Of a stretch of DNA of 64,000 bases, positions 17,289 through 32,152 are shown piece after piece (positions within the stretch are counted from its first letter, which is position 1; each line of letters opens with the position of its first letter). The notes under the pieces were generated by a model that made no database searches, was not told the DNA's origin, and saw nothing but the letters and a program-made list of their open reading frames with translations. Source of the DNA: JASHPR01 sp963808705 (lineage in GTDB: Bacteria > Actinomycetota > Actinomycetes > Streptosporangiales > Streptosporangiaceae); the NCBI GenBank assembly GCA_963808705.1, contig CAWEHB010000005.1, forward strand, positions 310,001 through 374,000. Reading direction: 5' to 3'. The position numbers were made by a program, and so were the translations under genes.

Positions 17289-20200
17289 CTATGGCCGGGG
17301 ACTTTGCATCCGCTTAGCGCCGCGCTCACGGGCACCGAGCCGGCGGCCCAGGCCGGCGGCAGCCGCCAGGCCGCGCCGCTCGCCGATTTGCTCAAAACAG
17401 CCCCGCGCCGCCGCGAGCGCCGCCGCCGCTGCCGCGATCTCCCCCGACAGCTCGCGCAGGCCCGCGAGCAGCATGTACTGCCAGCCAACGCTGGGGGTCG
17501 CGCGCAGCGCCAGCACCTGCTCGACCAGGCCGATGGCCTGCCCCGGACGGCCAGTGAGGACCTCGGCCACAGCCAGGTTGTTCAGGGCGCCGGCGTGGCC
17601 GGGAAGATCTCCAGACCGGTCCAGCATGCGGCATGCTTCACGACCGAGCGCGCGCGCCCGCTGGCCGTCACCCAGTGCCGCCTCCGCGAGCGCGACGCCG
17701 GTCAGTGCGATGGCGGTGCCGCGCTGGTCGGGGATTTCCGCCCGCAGGTCTGCGGCCGACCGGAAGCATTCCCTGGCAGCAGCGGGATCGCCGCGGCTGC
17801 GGAGCAGGTGCCCGCGTTGCGCCAGGATGTGTGCCTGGCCCGTACGGTCCCCCAGCGATTCGAACATCCGCAGGGCCTGGTCAAGCATCACCCCCGCCTC
17901 GTCGAAACCTCCGCCCATCCGGGCCGTCAGTGCCTGGGTGGCGAGGATGTAGCCGCGGCTCTGCGCCGCGCCAACCCGCCGGCCGACCAGCATGGTCTCC
18001 TCGAAGACGGGGAACAGCAGGTCATCGATGGAATCAACCGACCAGGCCGCGGTGCACACCGTAAAGAAGGGCGGTGCGTCGGGTGGCACCCGGCCCAGAG
18101 CACTCAGCGCGTTGTCGAGCAGGGCCTGCGCCGCGGAAGTTTCACCGCGGAATAGCTCCATCAGAGCCCGCAGGTGCTCGTGCGAAGCCCGCACGCTGGC
18201 AATGCCGCGGGCCGCGGTGTCCGCCTCGCTGGCGAGCCGGGCCGCGTCATCCCCCTCGCCTGCCATCCAGGCGAGCAACGACTGCTGGTGAAGCGACTCG
18301 GCCATCGAGCCGGGATCGCCGAGGTCGCGCCCGAGGGCCGCGATCTCGGCGCCGATGGCGGGGCCACGCCACGGCCGGCCCAGCCGGACCTCCAGCGCGG
18401 CGGTCGCGAATAGCGCCCGGGCCCGCAGCGCCGATGGCGCTGGGCAGGCTTCCAGCGCTTGAGCCAGCCATCGCAGTCCCTCGGCGTGAAGCCCGCGCGC
18501 CATCCACGAGCGCCACATCGCAACCGCCATCACGAGCGCACGGTCTGGCATCTCACGCAATGACGTCGACAGTGCTGCCCGCAGGTTGCCGCCTTCGACC
18601 GCGAACCACGGGCTCGGCTCACCAACCACGCCACCGCCAAGGTCAGGGTCAAGAGACTCCGCCCGGCTGGCGTACCACAGGGCATGCCGGCGCTGGTGGC
18701 AGGCCAGCTCCCCCGACGAGGCAAGACAGCGGGCCGCGTACTGCCGGATGACCTCAAGCAGCCGGAAACGGGCCCGGGTCGCCGCCCGTCTGCACGGTAA
18801 CCAGAGACTTGTCCACCAGCCGTGACACCACCGCGGCGACCGGTTCGGACAACCCGCCCGCACACACCTGCTCAGCCGCGTCGAGGGCGAACCCTCCAGC
18901 GAATACCGACAGCCGGCGAAACACCGCACGCTCATCATCCGCCAGCAGGTCATGGCTCCAATCCAGCGTCGCCGCCAACGTAGCCTGCCGGTCCGGCACG
19001 CCATGGATCCGCCCAGCCAGCGTGGCCAGCGCGTCATCCAGCCGGGCAGCCAGCTCCGCGGCCGCCAGATGCGCAATCCTGGAAGCGGCCAGCTCAAGCG
19101 CCAGCGGCATGCCGTCGAGGCGGAGACAGATGCGTGCGACCGGCAGGGCAGTCGCAGAGTCGAGCCGGAACGCTGGTGACGCGTTTCCCGCGCGCTCGAG
19201 AAACAGCTGCACAGACTCCAGGCGGGCCAGTCGTGCCGGGTCGGCGGGAAGCCGCAGGTCCGGCAGCTCGAGGGACGGGACCTGCCAGACCACCTCGCCC
19301 GGCAGGCGCAGAGGCTCGCGGCTGGTGGCCAGCACAGCCACGCCGGCACAGCGCTCAACCAACGCCATGGCGAGTTCTGCACAGGCCCCGAGCAGATGCT
19401 CGCAGTTGTCGAGCAGCACTACCATTCTCCGGTCGGCAAGCTGCTTCACAACGGCCGCCGTGGTGGGCCGGGCGCCGGTCAGCGCCAGGCCAAGAGACGC
19501 CGCGGCAGCCGCCGGTATCAGCCGCCCGTCCCGGACCCCCGACAGGTCAACGAGCCACACGCCGTCGGGGACCGTGCCGGCGTTCGCCAGCCGCCGCGCG
19601 ACCTCGATCGCCAGCCGGGTCTTGCCGGCGCCGCCGGGCCCGCTCAATGTCAGCAGCCGTGTGCGGCCGGCGAGGGCGAGCAACTCGGCGATCTCCCGCC
19701 GGCGCCCGATGAAGCTAGTCACCGCAGCCGGGAGATTGCAGACCACTGCCGGGCCAGCAGAACTCTGCCCAGACAGAATCCGCCGGTAAAGACTCCGCGT
19801 CGCCGCCTCCGGAGCCGCCGCATACTCCTCCTCCAGCACCCGGCACAGGCGCTCGTAGACGTCGAGCGCATCCCACCGGCGCCCGGCCCGGTCCAGCGCC
19901 TCCATGAGCACCCGGTGCAGCGGTTCATCGTGCGGGCGGTCTGCGACCAAAGGCTCAAGCAGAGCGACCGCCTCTTCCGGGCTTCGGCGTTCCAGCAGGG
20001 CACGGGCCAGCCCAGCCGCCAGCGCCTCATGCAAAGCCGCCAGCCGTTCACGATGAGGTGCCGCCCAATCGGCGTAGCGGTCCTCCGGCAAAAGCTCACC
20101 GTCGTAGAGCTTCAGGGCGCCCCCATAATCCTCCACAGCACCCGAACGCAGCGCTCGCTGCGCCGCCGCCGCGAACACGTCCGCATCGACGATGAGGTCA

Positions 20201-20543
20201 CCGTCGGGCCACAAGATCACCATGTCGTCCCGCAGACACAGCGCGTCAGCTGAAGGCGAACCATCCGATGCCAGCGCCCGCCGCGCCGCATGCAGAACCT
20301 GGTGCAGATTGTTCGCCGCAGCGGCAGGGTCCAGCCCGGGCCACAGCACCCCGGCAAGCACATCACGGTGAGCCCGGTGGCCGCCGGCGAGGCCGGCAGC
20401 TTAACCAGCGTCTTGGACTTGCGCAGCCGCCACGGGGGGCCAGGAACCGCGCAGCTTCCGACACGAACACTGAAGCCGCCCAGCAGCGCCACATGCAGCG
20501 TGCCAGAAGCGGCCGCCACATCCACACTGCGTTCGCCGGTCAT
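17289..20543 (-). pseudogene. AfsR/SARP-like regulator with two frameshifts
   Basis: Three frames join into one ~1080-residue regulator. The first (from ATG 20543) holds LHVALLGGFSVRVG and the start of a winged-helix DNA-binding domain. After an indel near 20385-20402 the second continues with GVLWPGLDPAAAANNLHQVL, the BTAD helical domain, and an NB-ARC ATPase (LLTLSGPGGAGKTRLA Walker A; RRMVVLLDNCEHLL Walker B; GVAVLATSREPLRL). After a second indel near 18771-18785 the third resumes with ARFRLLEVIRQYAARCL and a TPR-like tail. Such proteins activate nearby operons, often specialised metabolism, so the downstream FAD oxidase is a candidate target. Both halves remain well conserved, so assembly error is as likely as decay. 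Confidence 0.75.
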
Positions 20544-20778
20544 ACGTGGAGTCTCCGCCCACAAGGTCGCGCGCCAATTCTGCGTACCCGTGGCAGCGGC
20601 GCGCCCAGATCGCCCACACCCACGCATGACTGAGGGAGCCTGTCACCCCGAGGGCTTGTTCCGGGGATACACACCAGAAACGCGTAAAGCAGACTGTCAT
20701 CCGCGCGGAACGACGCGTTCTGCGCACTCCCCCCACCGAACGCCAGAGAACCACGCTCGTGCAGATCGGCGGCTGGTG

Positions 20779-21040
20779 ATGCGGCTGGCCCGCACCGCCG
20801 CCCGCGACGGCATCTACGCTCCCCAGGCCGCCCCGCTGGTGCTGATCCCCGGCTGGTGGCTGCTGGCCGGCGGGCTGGTGGCCATCGTGGCCGAGGCGTT
20901 CGCCCGGCTGAACCTGCTGGGCCAGCTGGTCACCTGGCACGTCGACCGGGGCATGACCCTGACCGAGCTTTCCGAGCGGGTCGGCGTCAGCGTGGTCAAC
21001 CTGTCCATCCTCAAAAACGGCCACGCCCGGGCAATCCGGT
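20779..21040 (+). pseudogene. DUF2975 tail plus truncated XRE-type HTH
   Basis: The frame reads PLVLIPGWWLLAGGLVAIVA then EAFARLNLLGQLVTWHV, like the last membrane helix and end of a DUF2975 protein, and continues directly into MTLTELSERVGVSVVNLSIL and KNGHARAIR, the N-terminal HTH of the small XRE regulators that normally follow DUF2975 genes. The HTH stops at ARAIR, where the family continues with a third helix pair. The DUF2975 part lacks its first helices. Both partners of a usual gene pair are therefore broken. The rest of 20544-21195 holds no other clear gene. Confidence 0.55.
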
Positions 21041-21195
21041 TAGTATGCCCTGTACGCGGCGGTCGCTTGTGTTCGCGCCGCCGCTGGCCGAGTTGGCGTG
21101 CCGGTCCGCCAGGCAAGCCAGGAACTGGCCCAGCGCGACGGCCCGCGGCCCGAATGAGCTTTCGCTGACGCACCCCTAAGAATCTGAGGTTACGG

Positions 21196-21238
21196 TTTCT
21201 AGAAATACTTTGCCAGTTTTCTGGTGCGTGGATAGACT
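21196..21238 (+). promoter_or_regulatory. Promoter with overlapping palindromes upstream of the slipin gene
   Basis: A -35-like TTGCCA (21210-21215) and a -10-like TAGACT (21233-21238) are separated by exactly 17 bases. The palindrome TTTCTAGAAA (21196-21205) lies just upstream and CCAG-TTTT-CTGG (21213-21224) overlaps the -35 box, fitting a regulated sigma-70-type promoter. The slipin start is 75 bases downstream. Confidence 0.55.
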
Positions 21239-21312
21239 GGGGGCAGGCGCCGGGGAACCAGCCGCCGAGGGCGGCCAGCTACCACGGCGTCACCGGAGAA
21301 GAGGCGCTGGCG

Positions 21313-22308
21313 ATGGTTGCCCTGGTGGTCATCCTGGTCATACTCGTCGTGGCCGGGCTTATCGCGGCCGGCCGGTCGTTCAAGATCGTGCAGCAGTACG
21401 AGCAGGGCATCATCTTCCGGTTCGGGAAGGTGCTGGGCCGGCCCCGCGGCGCCGGGCTGACCGTGATCCGGCCGGTCGGCGACCGGATGCAGAAGGTCAA
21501 CATGCAGATCGTGGCGATGGCCGTCCCGGCCCAGGACGGCATCACCCGCGACAACGTGACCGTCCGGGTCGACGCGGTGGTCTACTTCCGGGTCGTGGAC
21601 CCGATCAAGGCGACCATCAACGTGCAGAACTACATGTTCGCGATCTCCCAGCAGGCGCAGACCTCGCTGCGCTCGATCATCGGCCAGTCCGAGATGGACC
21701 AGCTGCTGTCCGAGCGCGACAGCGTGAACCGGGAGCTGCGCCGGATCATCGACGAGCCGACCGAGGGCCCGTGGGGGATCCGGGTGGAGCGGGTGGAGAT
21801 CAAGGACGTCTCGCTGCCGGAGAGCATGAAGCGGTCGATGTCGCGGCAGGCGGAGGCCGAGCGGGAGCGCCGCGCCCGGATCATCACCGCCGACGGCGAG
21901 TACCAGGCGTCCAAGCGGCTGGCCGCCGCGGCCAACGTGATGGCCCGCGACCCGGCCGCGCTGCAGCTGCGGCTGCTGCAGACCGTGGTCGAGGTGGCGG
22001 CGGAAAAGAACAGCACGCTGGTCATGCCGGTCCCGGTCGAGCTGCTGCGGTTCTTCGACAAGTTCACCCCCGCCGCGCCCGCGGGCGACAGGAAGCCGGC
22101 CGCCGATTCGGCGTCACTCGCGGACTTCGGCGACCAGGACGCGGCCGAGGCCGAGATCACCAGCGGCGCGCCGCTGGAGATACCCGAGGTCCCGCCGGTC
22201 CCCGGGCTGCCCGCGCAGGCGAGCAACGGCCAGCTGGCCGCCGCCGCGGTGCCGCAGCCGGGCGCAGCGGCCCGGCACAACGACAACGCCGCGGATCCGG
22301 GCGCATAG
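21313..22308 (+). CDS. Slipin / stomatin-like SPFH membrane scaffold protein
   Basis: A 331-residue protein with one N-terminal membrane helix (residues 2-19, ALVVILVILVVAGLIAAG), then the SPFH domain starting FKIVQQYEQGIIFRFGKVLG and including NVTVRVDAVVYFRVVDP and QTSLRSIIGQSEMDQLLSER. A charged coiled-coil region follows (RQAEAERERRARIITADGE). From about residue 255 the tail is Pro/Ala-rich and probably disordered. Slipins form oligomeric rings that organise membrane microdomains and often partner with NfeD proteases; no nfeD gene lies beside it here. A GAGG lies about nine bases before ATG 21313. Confidence 0.92.
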   Translation: MVALVVILVILVVAGLIAAGRSFKIVQQYEQGIIFRFGKVLGRPRGAGLTVIRPVGDRMQKVNMQIVAMAVPAQDGITRDNVTVRVDAVVYFRVVDPIKATINVQNYMFAISQQAQTSLRSIIGQSEMDQLLSERDSVNRELRRIIDEPTEGPWGIRVERVEIKDVSLPESMKRSMSRQAEAERERRARIITADGEYQASKRLAAAANVMARDPAALQLRLLQTVVEVAAEKNSTLVMPVPVELLRFFDKFTPAAPAGDRKPAADSASLADFGDQDAAEAEITSGAPLEIPEVPPVPGLPAQASNGQLAAAAVPQPGAAARHNDNAADPGA

Positions 22309-22589
22309 GCCCCGCCCGCCTGACCTGGGGGACGCCGCCGCGGCGGGCGTTGCCTGCCTTCCCTGCGGTCTCCGGCAGTCCGGTGCTGTTGCCGGCCATC
22401 GCCGGCCAGCTGGGTGTGCACGACCGTCGCTTTTCGCGGGTACTCAGATTCATGCTGACCATGGGAGCGCCTTCCTGCGTCTGCAGCAAGGCGGGGTCTC
22501 GACCCGGCAGCTAGTCCGGCAGTTCTCACCATGAACACTACGCCGGACGCCAGCCCGTGTGCTGCACGGGCGATACCGCGGGCCGACGC

Positions 22590-22889
22590 CTACAGTGGAT
22601 CGGTGACCCACCGCCAGCCGTGCGGTTCGTCATGCGCCGGGCGCACCACGGCGGCCTGGGCCGTGTCGGACAGCTGGGCCACGATCCGGATGAGCTGACG
22701 GTGAAAATTATTGGGGGTGGGCAGCCCCTCGTGCGCCTCGTGTGCCACGAGTGTCACATCTGCCCCGTCATGGCCTGCCAGCCGTGCCGTGATGTTGCCG
22801 TTGTAATCACGGCCGACCGCCACGACTGCCTCAGCCCGGACGATGTCAGTCCCGTCGTCCTTGGCCACCCATATGTCAGGCGCAACCAT
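22590..22889 (-). CDS. Unknown 99-residue protein
   Basis: It starts at ATG 22889 (MVAPDIWVAKDDGTDIVRAE) behind GGAGG seven bases upstream; the longer frame to 22898 lacks a good RBS. The composition is balanced, with beta-strand-like alternation in VVAVGRDYNGNITARLAGHD and DVTLVAHEAHEG, so it looks like a real folded soluble protein. I do not recognise the family. The gap 22309-22589 on its 3' side contains nothing I can identify. Confidence 0.6.
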   Translation of the reverse strand: MVAPDIWVAKDDGTDIVRAEAVVAVGRDYNGNITARLAGHDGADVTLVAHEAHEGLPTPNNFHRQLIRIVAQLSDTAQAAVVRPAHDEPHGWRWVTDPL

Positions 22890-23093
22890 GCGCCCCACCT
22901 CCCAGCTCGCTTACCGCGCTACCACACCGGCGCGCCGCTCAACACACACCGCGACAGGCTCCCGCGGTGCGGAAAATCCTCGCGCGATGCCGGCAGGCCG
23001 CGGGCTTGGTTGGTACTCGAGTTCGAGGTGCACCGGGCCGTCGGCAGTGTACATGTGGGGAGCGTCCGACCGTGGTATGGGTGATGGTGGCGG

Positions 23094-23240
23094 TCATGGG
23101 GTCGGGATTCGTCCTTCGAAGTAGATCGTGAACGTTCTGCAGCGCCTGCTCCCAGCCCGAGCTTCGGGTGCCGACGTTCCGGCCGCGGTAGTCGTTCAGG
23201 TCGCGGACCGCCAGGTAGAAGACCTTGAGGCACGTGGGAG
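23094..23240 (-). mobile_element. 3' tail of an IS256/mutator-type transposase
   Basis: The minus strand reads CLKVFYLAVRDLNDYRGRNV, GTRSSGWEQALQ, then, after a one-base shift near 23130, FTIYFEGRIPTP and a TGA at 23094-23096. IS256-type transposases end in YLAIRN...NWxxALNxFAIxFEGRL, which this resembles. The DDE core and the insertion-sequence ends are absent. The sequence between 23245 and 23500 gives no clear continuation, so this is a dead fragment. Confidence 0.55.
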
Positions 23241-23526
23241 GCAAGGAGGCTGATCTGATGGTGGGGAATGCCGTGCTGGTCACGCAACGTCGGCACAGGG
23301 TGCCGGGCATCCCGCAGGCCAGGTCGCGGCATGGACGAGAGGACGTGATGCTCGAGCGCCTTATCCGGGAGCAGCGCGCTGTATCAGCGCGGCAGCTTGC
23401 TTCAGCTGGCCGGCGGGTCGGTGCCGGGGCCGGCTGCGCGGCGGGGTGGTGATCGCGGCGTGGACCGTGGGGAAGATGTCGAGGTGCTGGTCGAGGCGCC
23501 GTTGACACGCCTGGTTGCGGCCGGGC

Positions 23527-23724
23527 TTACGTGCGGGGGAAGGTCCGGCGCATCATCCGGCGTAGCGCCGCCATCGCCGCGCGGAATCTGTCGAGTACGG
23601 AGGGCCGCTGCGTGCGCGCGGGCGATTTGGTGGCCTCGGATGGCATGGGCGGGGCGGTGCCGTTGCGGGACGGGCGCGGCACGGTGGTGGTAGTGCTCGG
23701 ATGGGGTGCGGCTGGCTCGGGCAT
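23527..23724 (-). CDS. Possible small basic protein
   Basis: A 65-residue frame from ATG 23724 with AAAGGGA nearby. It begins with a Pro/Thr-rich, probably disordered stretch and ends in an amphipathic basic helix, VLDRFRAAMAALRRMMRRTF. Third codon positions are strongly GC, as in real genes here. An overlapping frame from 23836 (MNVFPGRDLQAAGLLALAPL) also looks coding, so the true gene may be longer and frameshifted. Function unknown. Confidence 0.35.
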   Translation of the reverse strand: MPEPAAPHPSTTTTVPRPSRNGTAPPMPSEATKSPARTQRPSVLDRFRAAMAALRRMMRRTFPRT

Positions 23725-24083
23725 GGCGTTCCCTTTCGCAGGCTGGGGCAGGTGCGGAGTCGTCATCGAGCGGGGCCAGTGCCAGCAGGCCCGCGGCTTG
23801 GAGGTCCCTGCCGGGGAAGACGTTCATGGTGTCACCGCTGCCGGGCCGGGGGGGCCTGGCCCGGCAGCTTGCGTCGGACACCGGCAGAGTCAGCCCGACG
23901 CGCGGCACTGCGAGCGTCATGAGCACTGACGATCGTCACGACCAGGCCGTTGCGCATGAGCTCCTCCGGTAGCCGCCGGGTCGCTGGCCGCTATCGGCGG
24001 CTGACTCCCGATGCCTGACTTCACCCTACGCTGGAAAGTTGAAACTAGCAATATTTTTCCAGAAACCTGTTAGCATAGTGAGG

Positions 24084-24371
24084 GTGGCGAGCTGGACCTT
24101 CCTGACCAACCACGCCCGGGTTTTGCTGTGCATCGCGCATGACCCCGGGGCGCGGCTGCGCGACATCGCGGCCAGCCTGAACATTACCGAGCGCAGCGCG
24201 TTCAGCATCGTCACCGACCTGGCCGACGCCGGCTACGTGGTCAAGCAGAAGGACGGCCGACGCAACCACTACCAGATACAGGCGCATCTCCCGGTGCCAG
24301 AACCTGCCAGCCGGGAACGCACCGTCGGCGAAGTCCTGGCCCTCCTCGCCGGCACCAGCGCGACCGGGTGA
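24084..24371 (+). CDS. Winged-HTH transcriptional regulator (MarR/ArsR-like), probably leaderless
   Basis: A 95-residue regulator: WTFLTNHARVLLCIAHDPGA, RLRDIAASLNITERSAFSIV (helix-turn-helix), then TDLADAGYVVKQKDGRRNHY (wing). A -10-like TAGCAT at 24071-24076 places a transcription start at about 24083, right at GTG 24084, and there is no RBS, so a leaderless message is likely; GTG 24078 and ATG 24039 are the other possible starts. DNA upstream (24037-24076) is AT-rich. Its target is not evident; the 18-bp inverted repeat 200 bases downstream is a candidate. Confidence 0.78.
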   Translation: MASWTFLTNHARVLLCIAHDPGARLRDIAASLNITERSAFSIVTDLADAGYVVKQKDGRRNHYQIQAHLPVPEPASRERTVGEVLALLAGTSATG

Positions 24372-24575
24372 CCGAGAGCCGTGTGGCTCGCGATCTTCGT
24401 GACCGGCGCCGCCTGGCGCCTGCGCCGCGACACCGCCAGAGTGTGTCCAGCGCCGATCACATGCCCGAGTTGAGGGTCAGGCCGCCGCGCCAGATCCGGC
24501 CACTTACGCGAGCACCGGCCCGGAACCCCACAGAGGAAGCCTTCCGCAGTGATGGCTGCGGCGTTGATCGCAGTG

Positions 24576-24617
24576 TATACGCACGATCGTACAGTGACTT
24601 GTACGGTCGTGCGTATA
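24576..24617. promoter_or_regulatory. Near-perfect 18-bp inverted repeat operator
   Basis: The arms TATACGCACGATCGTACA (24576-24593) and TGTACGGTCGTGCGTATA (24600-24617) are inverted copies that differ at one position, separated by six bases. It sits directly upstream of GGGGAGGAGG and the GTG start at 24634. Long, clean repeats of this kind typify TetR-family operators, and flavoprotein monooxygenases are common TetR targets. No intact TetR gene is adjacent. Confidence 0.8.
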
Positions 24618-24633
24618 AGGGGAGGAGGCCGCT

Positions 24634-24819
24634 GTGGGCGCAATCGAGACCGATTACCTGGTCGTCGGCGCGGGCGCCGCGGGCTTGGCGTTCGTCGACG
24701 CGCTGGTCGCTGCCTGCGACGCCGACGTGGTGATGGTGGACCGGCGTCACGGCCCCGGCGGCCACTGGAACGACGCCTACCCGTTCGGCATGGCAGACCA
24801 CCAGGAGACCCGCAGATGA
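24634..24819 (+). pseudogene. N-terminal stub of an FAD-dependent oxidoreductase
   Basis: It starts at GTG 24634 behind a strong GGAGGAGG and reads IETDYLVVGAGAAGLAFVDA, LVAACDADVVMVDRRHGPGG and HWNDAYPF, the dinucleotide-binding fold of a large NAD(P)-binding flavoprotein. After Pro-Phe the sequence changes to GMADHQETRR and stops, so only 61 of an expected 400 or more residues remain. The operator and RBS upstream are perfectly kept. The stop overlaps the next small ORF (ATGA). Confidence 0.75.
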
Positions 24820-24911
24820 AATCAGCGCTCGCCCGCCTGTTCACCAATATCGAGCCCGCGATCAACAAGCTGGAAACGCTTATGGCAGGAATAGGCGGAG
24901 GCGTCCGCTAG
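24816..24911 (+). CDS. 31-residue amphipathic peptide, coupled to the flavoprotein stub
   Basis: The peptide starts MKSALARLFTNIEPAINKLE and continues TLMAGIGGGVR; a helical wheel would put Leu, Phe and Ile on one face. AGGAGA lies seven bases before ATG 24816 and the ATG overlaps the upstream stop as ATGA, so it would be translated from the operator-controlled message. It could be the tail of a deleted gene or a genuine small protein; nothing confirms either. Confidence 0.4.
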   Translation: MKSALARLFTNIEPAINKLETLMAGIGGGVR

Positions 24912-25129
24912 GGCGCATGGGCTCGCACGCGCCGACGGGCCCTCCTGCCGGGCCGCAGGCGCGGAAACCGCATCCGCAAGCCGGTTCTCATGTGACATCG
25001 GCGGGTGTCCGGCTACCCGCCGACCGGGCTGATCGCAGGATCGGCGGCGACGAGTCCCACCCGGACGGGCCCGGCCTCGGCGATGCCAGCAGGCCGCATC
25101 GCTGACCGGGGCAGTTCCTCAAGCCGTGT

Positions 25130-25555
25130 CTAGCCCGTCTTTTCCGGCACCACCAGCACCGGCAGCGTGGACTTATGCACGACGTCGTGCGCCACGCTGC
25201 CCAGCAGCGCCGATGTGACGCTCGAGCGGCCCCGCGTGCCGACCACGATCAGTCCGGCCTGGTGGCCGAGAGCGACGTCGACCAGCGCCCCGCCGATCTC
25301 GATATCCAGTTCCCGGTGCACTTCGCCGGTGGCGGAGATGCCCGCCGAGGTGAGCTGTGCCACATAGCGGTCGACGAGTTGCTGCGCGTCGTCCAGGAAC
25401 TCGGTCGTGGAAGGTCCCGCCTTCGCGGGGTGGACGATCACCCCATGGAAGACCACTACCTTGTCCTTGGTCTCTGCGGCGATCTTCGCTACGGTCCGCA
25501 AAGCGTTGTCGGCGTGCCCGGAAGTGTCCACCCCAACCACGATCGTTCCGAACAT
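25130..25555 (-). CDS. Universal stress protein (UspA family)
   Basis: A 141-residue single-domain Usp. The first strand is TIVVGVDTSGHADNALRTVA, and the ATP-binding signature G-2x-G-9x-G-S is present near the C-terminus in VVGTRGRSSVTSALLGSVAH, followed by VLVVPEKTG. It would bind ATP and support survival in stationary phase or hypoxia. ATG 25555 was chosen because GAGAGGGAAGGG precedes it; the frame continues further upstream without a good start. An imperfect palindrome 103 bases upstream may bind a DevR-like regulator. Confidence 0.9.
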   Translation of the reverse strand: MFGTIVVGVDTSGHADNALRTVAKIAAETKDKVVVFHGVIVHPAKAGPSTTEFLDDAQQLVDRYVAQLTSAGISATGEVHRELDIEIGGALVDVALGHQAGLIVVGTRGRSSVTSALLGSVAHDVVHKSTLPVLVVPEKTG

Positions 25556-25658
25556 CGTTGTCCCTTCCCTCTCCTGCCGGGGAGCCTGGCGATCAGCGGC
25601 GCCAAGCCCGCACTGACAGGATCGCCGCAATCCGCAGCCAGCACAAGATCACCTTCTG

Positions 25659-25676
25659 CCGGGACCTCGGACCCGG
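25659..25676. promoter_or_regulatory. GGGACC...GGACCC imperfect palindrome upstream of the usp gene
   Basis: CCGGGACCTCGGACCCGG matches its own reverse complement at 14 of 18 positions and shares GGGACC with the repeats at 26037 and 33528. It resembles DevR/DosR-type boxes (GGGAC half-sites), which commonly control universal stress genes in actinobacteria. Inference from pattern only. Confidence 0.35.
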
Positions 25677-26014
25677 CCCTTTCGTGCGCCCAGCACAACG
25701 GGAGGTGATGACACCGTGACGTGACGCTATGGTGGATCTTCGTGTTCGCAAGCTCGTCGTCGCCGCGGCTGACCCTTGCCTTCCTCGAGGCTTCCGTGGA
25801 CTCTCCCCCCAGGGCGCTCGCCAGACAGATTGAAGGCCGAATCCTCGGCGCCGAATTGTGCCCATTGCCTACGAGGATCGTCTTGTCGTAACTGACACTT
25901 TGGGTACACCGTCAAGATCACAAGCGAGGCCTTCCGGGACCATGCTGGCCTGCACGGTACCGACGGGCATCCCCGCGGGGTAGGCGCCGTGGGCTATATA
26001 AGGCCCGCCGTCGT

Positions 26015-26092
26015 GACTTTCGGCGGGGTTGGTCGGGACCTTTGGCGCTCTGCGGCTGTGAACGGCCGGTTCATCCTGCTTAGAACGGCCAT
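26015..26092 (+). repeat. Copy A of a ~78-bp duplicated regulatory element
   Basis: This stretch matches 33507-33583 with few differences. It contains GACTTTCGGCG and, 22 bases on, GACCTTTGGCG in GTCGGGACCTTTGGCGC, a tandem half-site pair two helical turns apart, then TGTGAACGGCCGG and CATCCTGCTTAGAACG. TATATAAG just upstream (25995-26002) may be a -10 box. The ACC-like gene starts 179 bases downstream. Otherwise 25677-26270 holds no gene I can support. Confidence 0.65.
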
Positions 26093-26270
26093 CTTGGGAA
26101 GAACAAATCAAGCTGGAAGCGGTAGAGGGTGCTGCCTGACTGCCGCATGTCGGTGGCCGGCCCGCGGTCGCCGGGCACCGAGCGGAAGCGAGCGACTGTG
26201 GATGATCTGCGGTGCCGGGACATGATGCTATGCGCGGGTGACGCGCCACCCGCGACCTGAGGAGCCAAAC

Positions 26271-31841
<5,571 letters not shown>

Positions 31842-32152
31842 CCGCGAACGTTGCTCAGTCGAGGTGGCTCTGGAAGGGGATGGCCGGGACGTCGCGATGA
31901 GCCAAAGGGCTAGCCTGGTGCCGGTGCTGCTGGCCAAGAGGTCGTCGAAGTGATCGCCGACCTGAGGAGCCGCTGGAGGGGTTGCCCTGGGACTGCGGAG
32001 ATTTGTTATGCGGATCTGGTCGGCCGGCGGGCGGTTGCGCGCGAGGCCGACTGCGGATATCCAACCGTGGCCTCTCGCGCCTGCCCGCATGGACGTGCTT
32101 TTGTAGACACGGCGCGAGCACAAATACTTCCTAGCATGAAGGACGGACCGGA
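31842..32152. other. Intergenic, no gene seen
   Basis: Between the ACC-like gene and sucC I see no recognisable coding sequence on either strand, no repeat and no convincing promoter. Frames that cross it are extensions or antisense reads of the neighbouring genes. Confidence 0.5.

Noticed and set aside
23245..23520. Possible upstream continuation of the IS256-type transposase and inverted-repeat ends
   Set aside because: No DDE-domain motif and no terminal inverted repeat could be found, so only the tail is reported.
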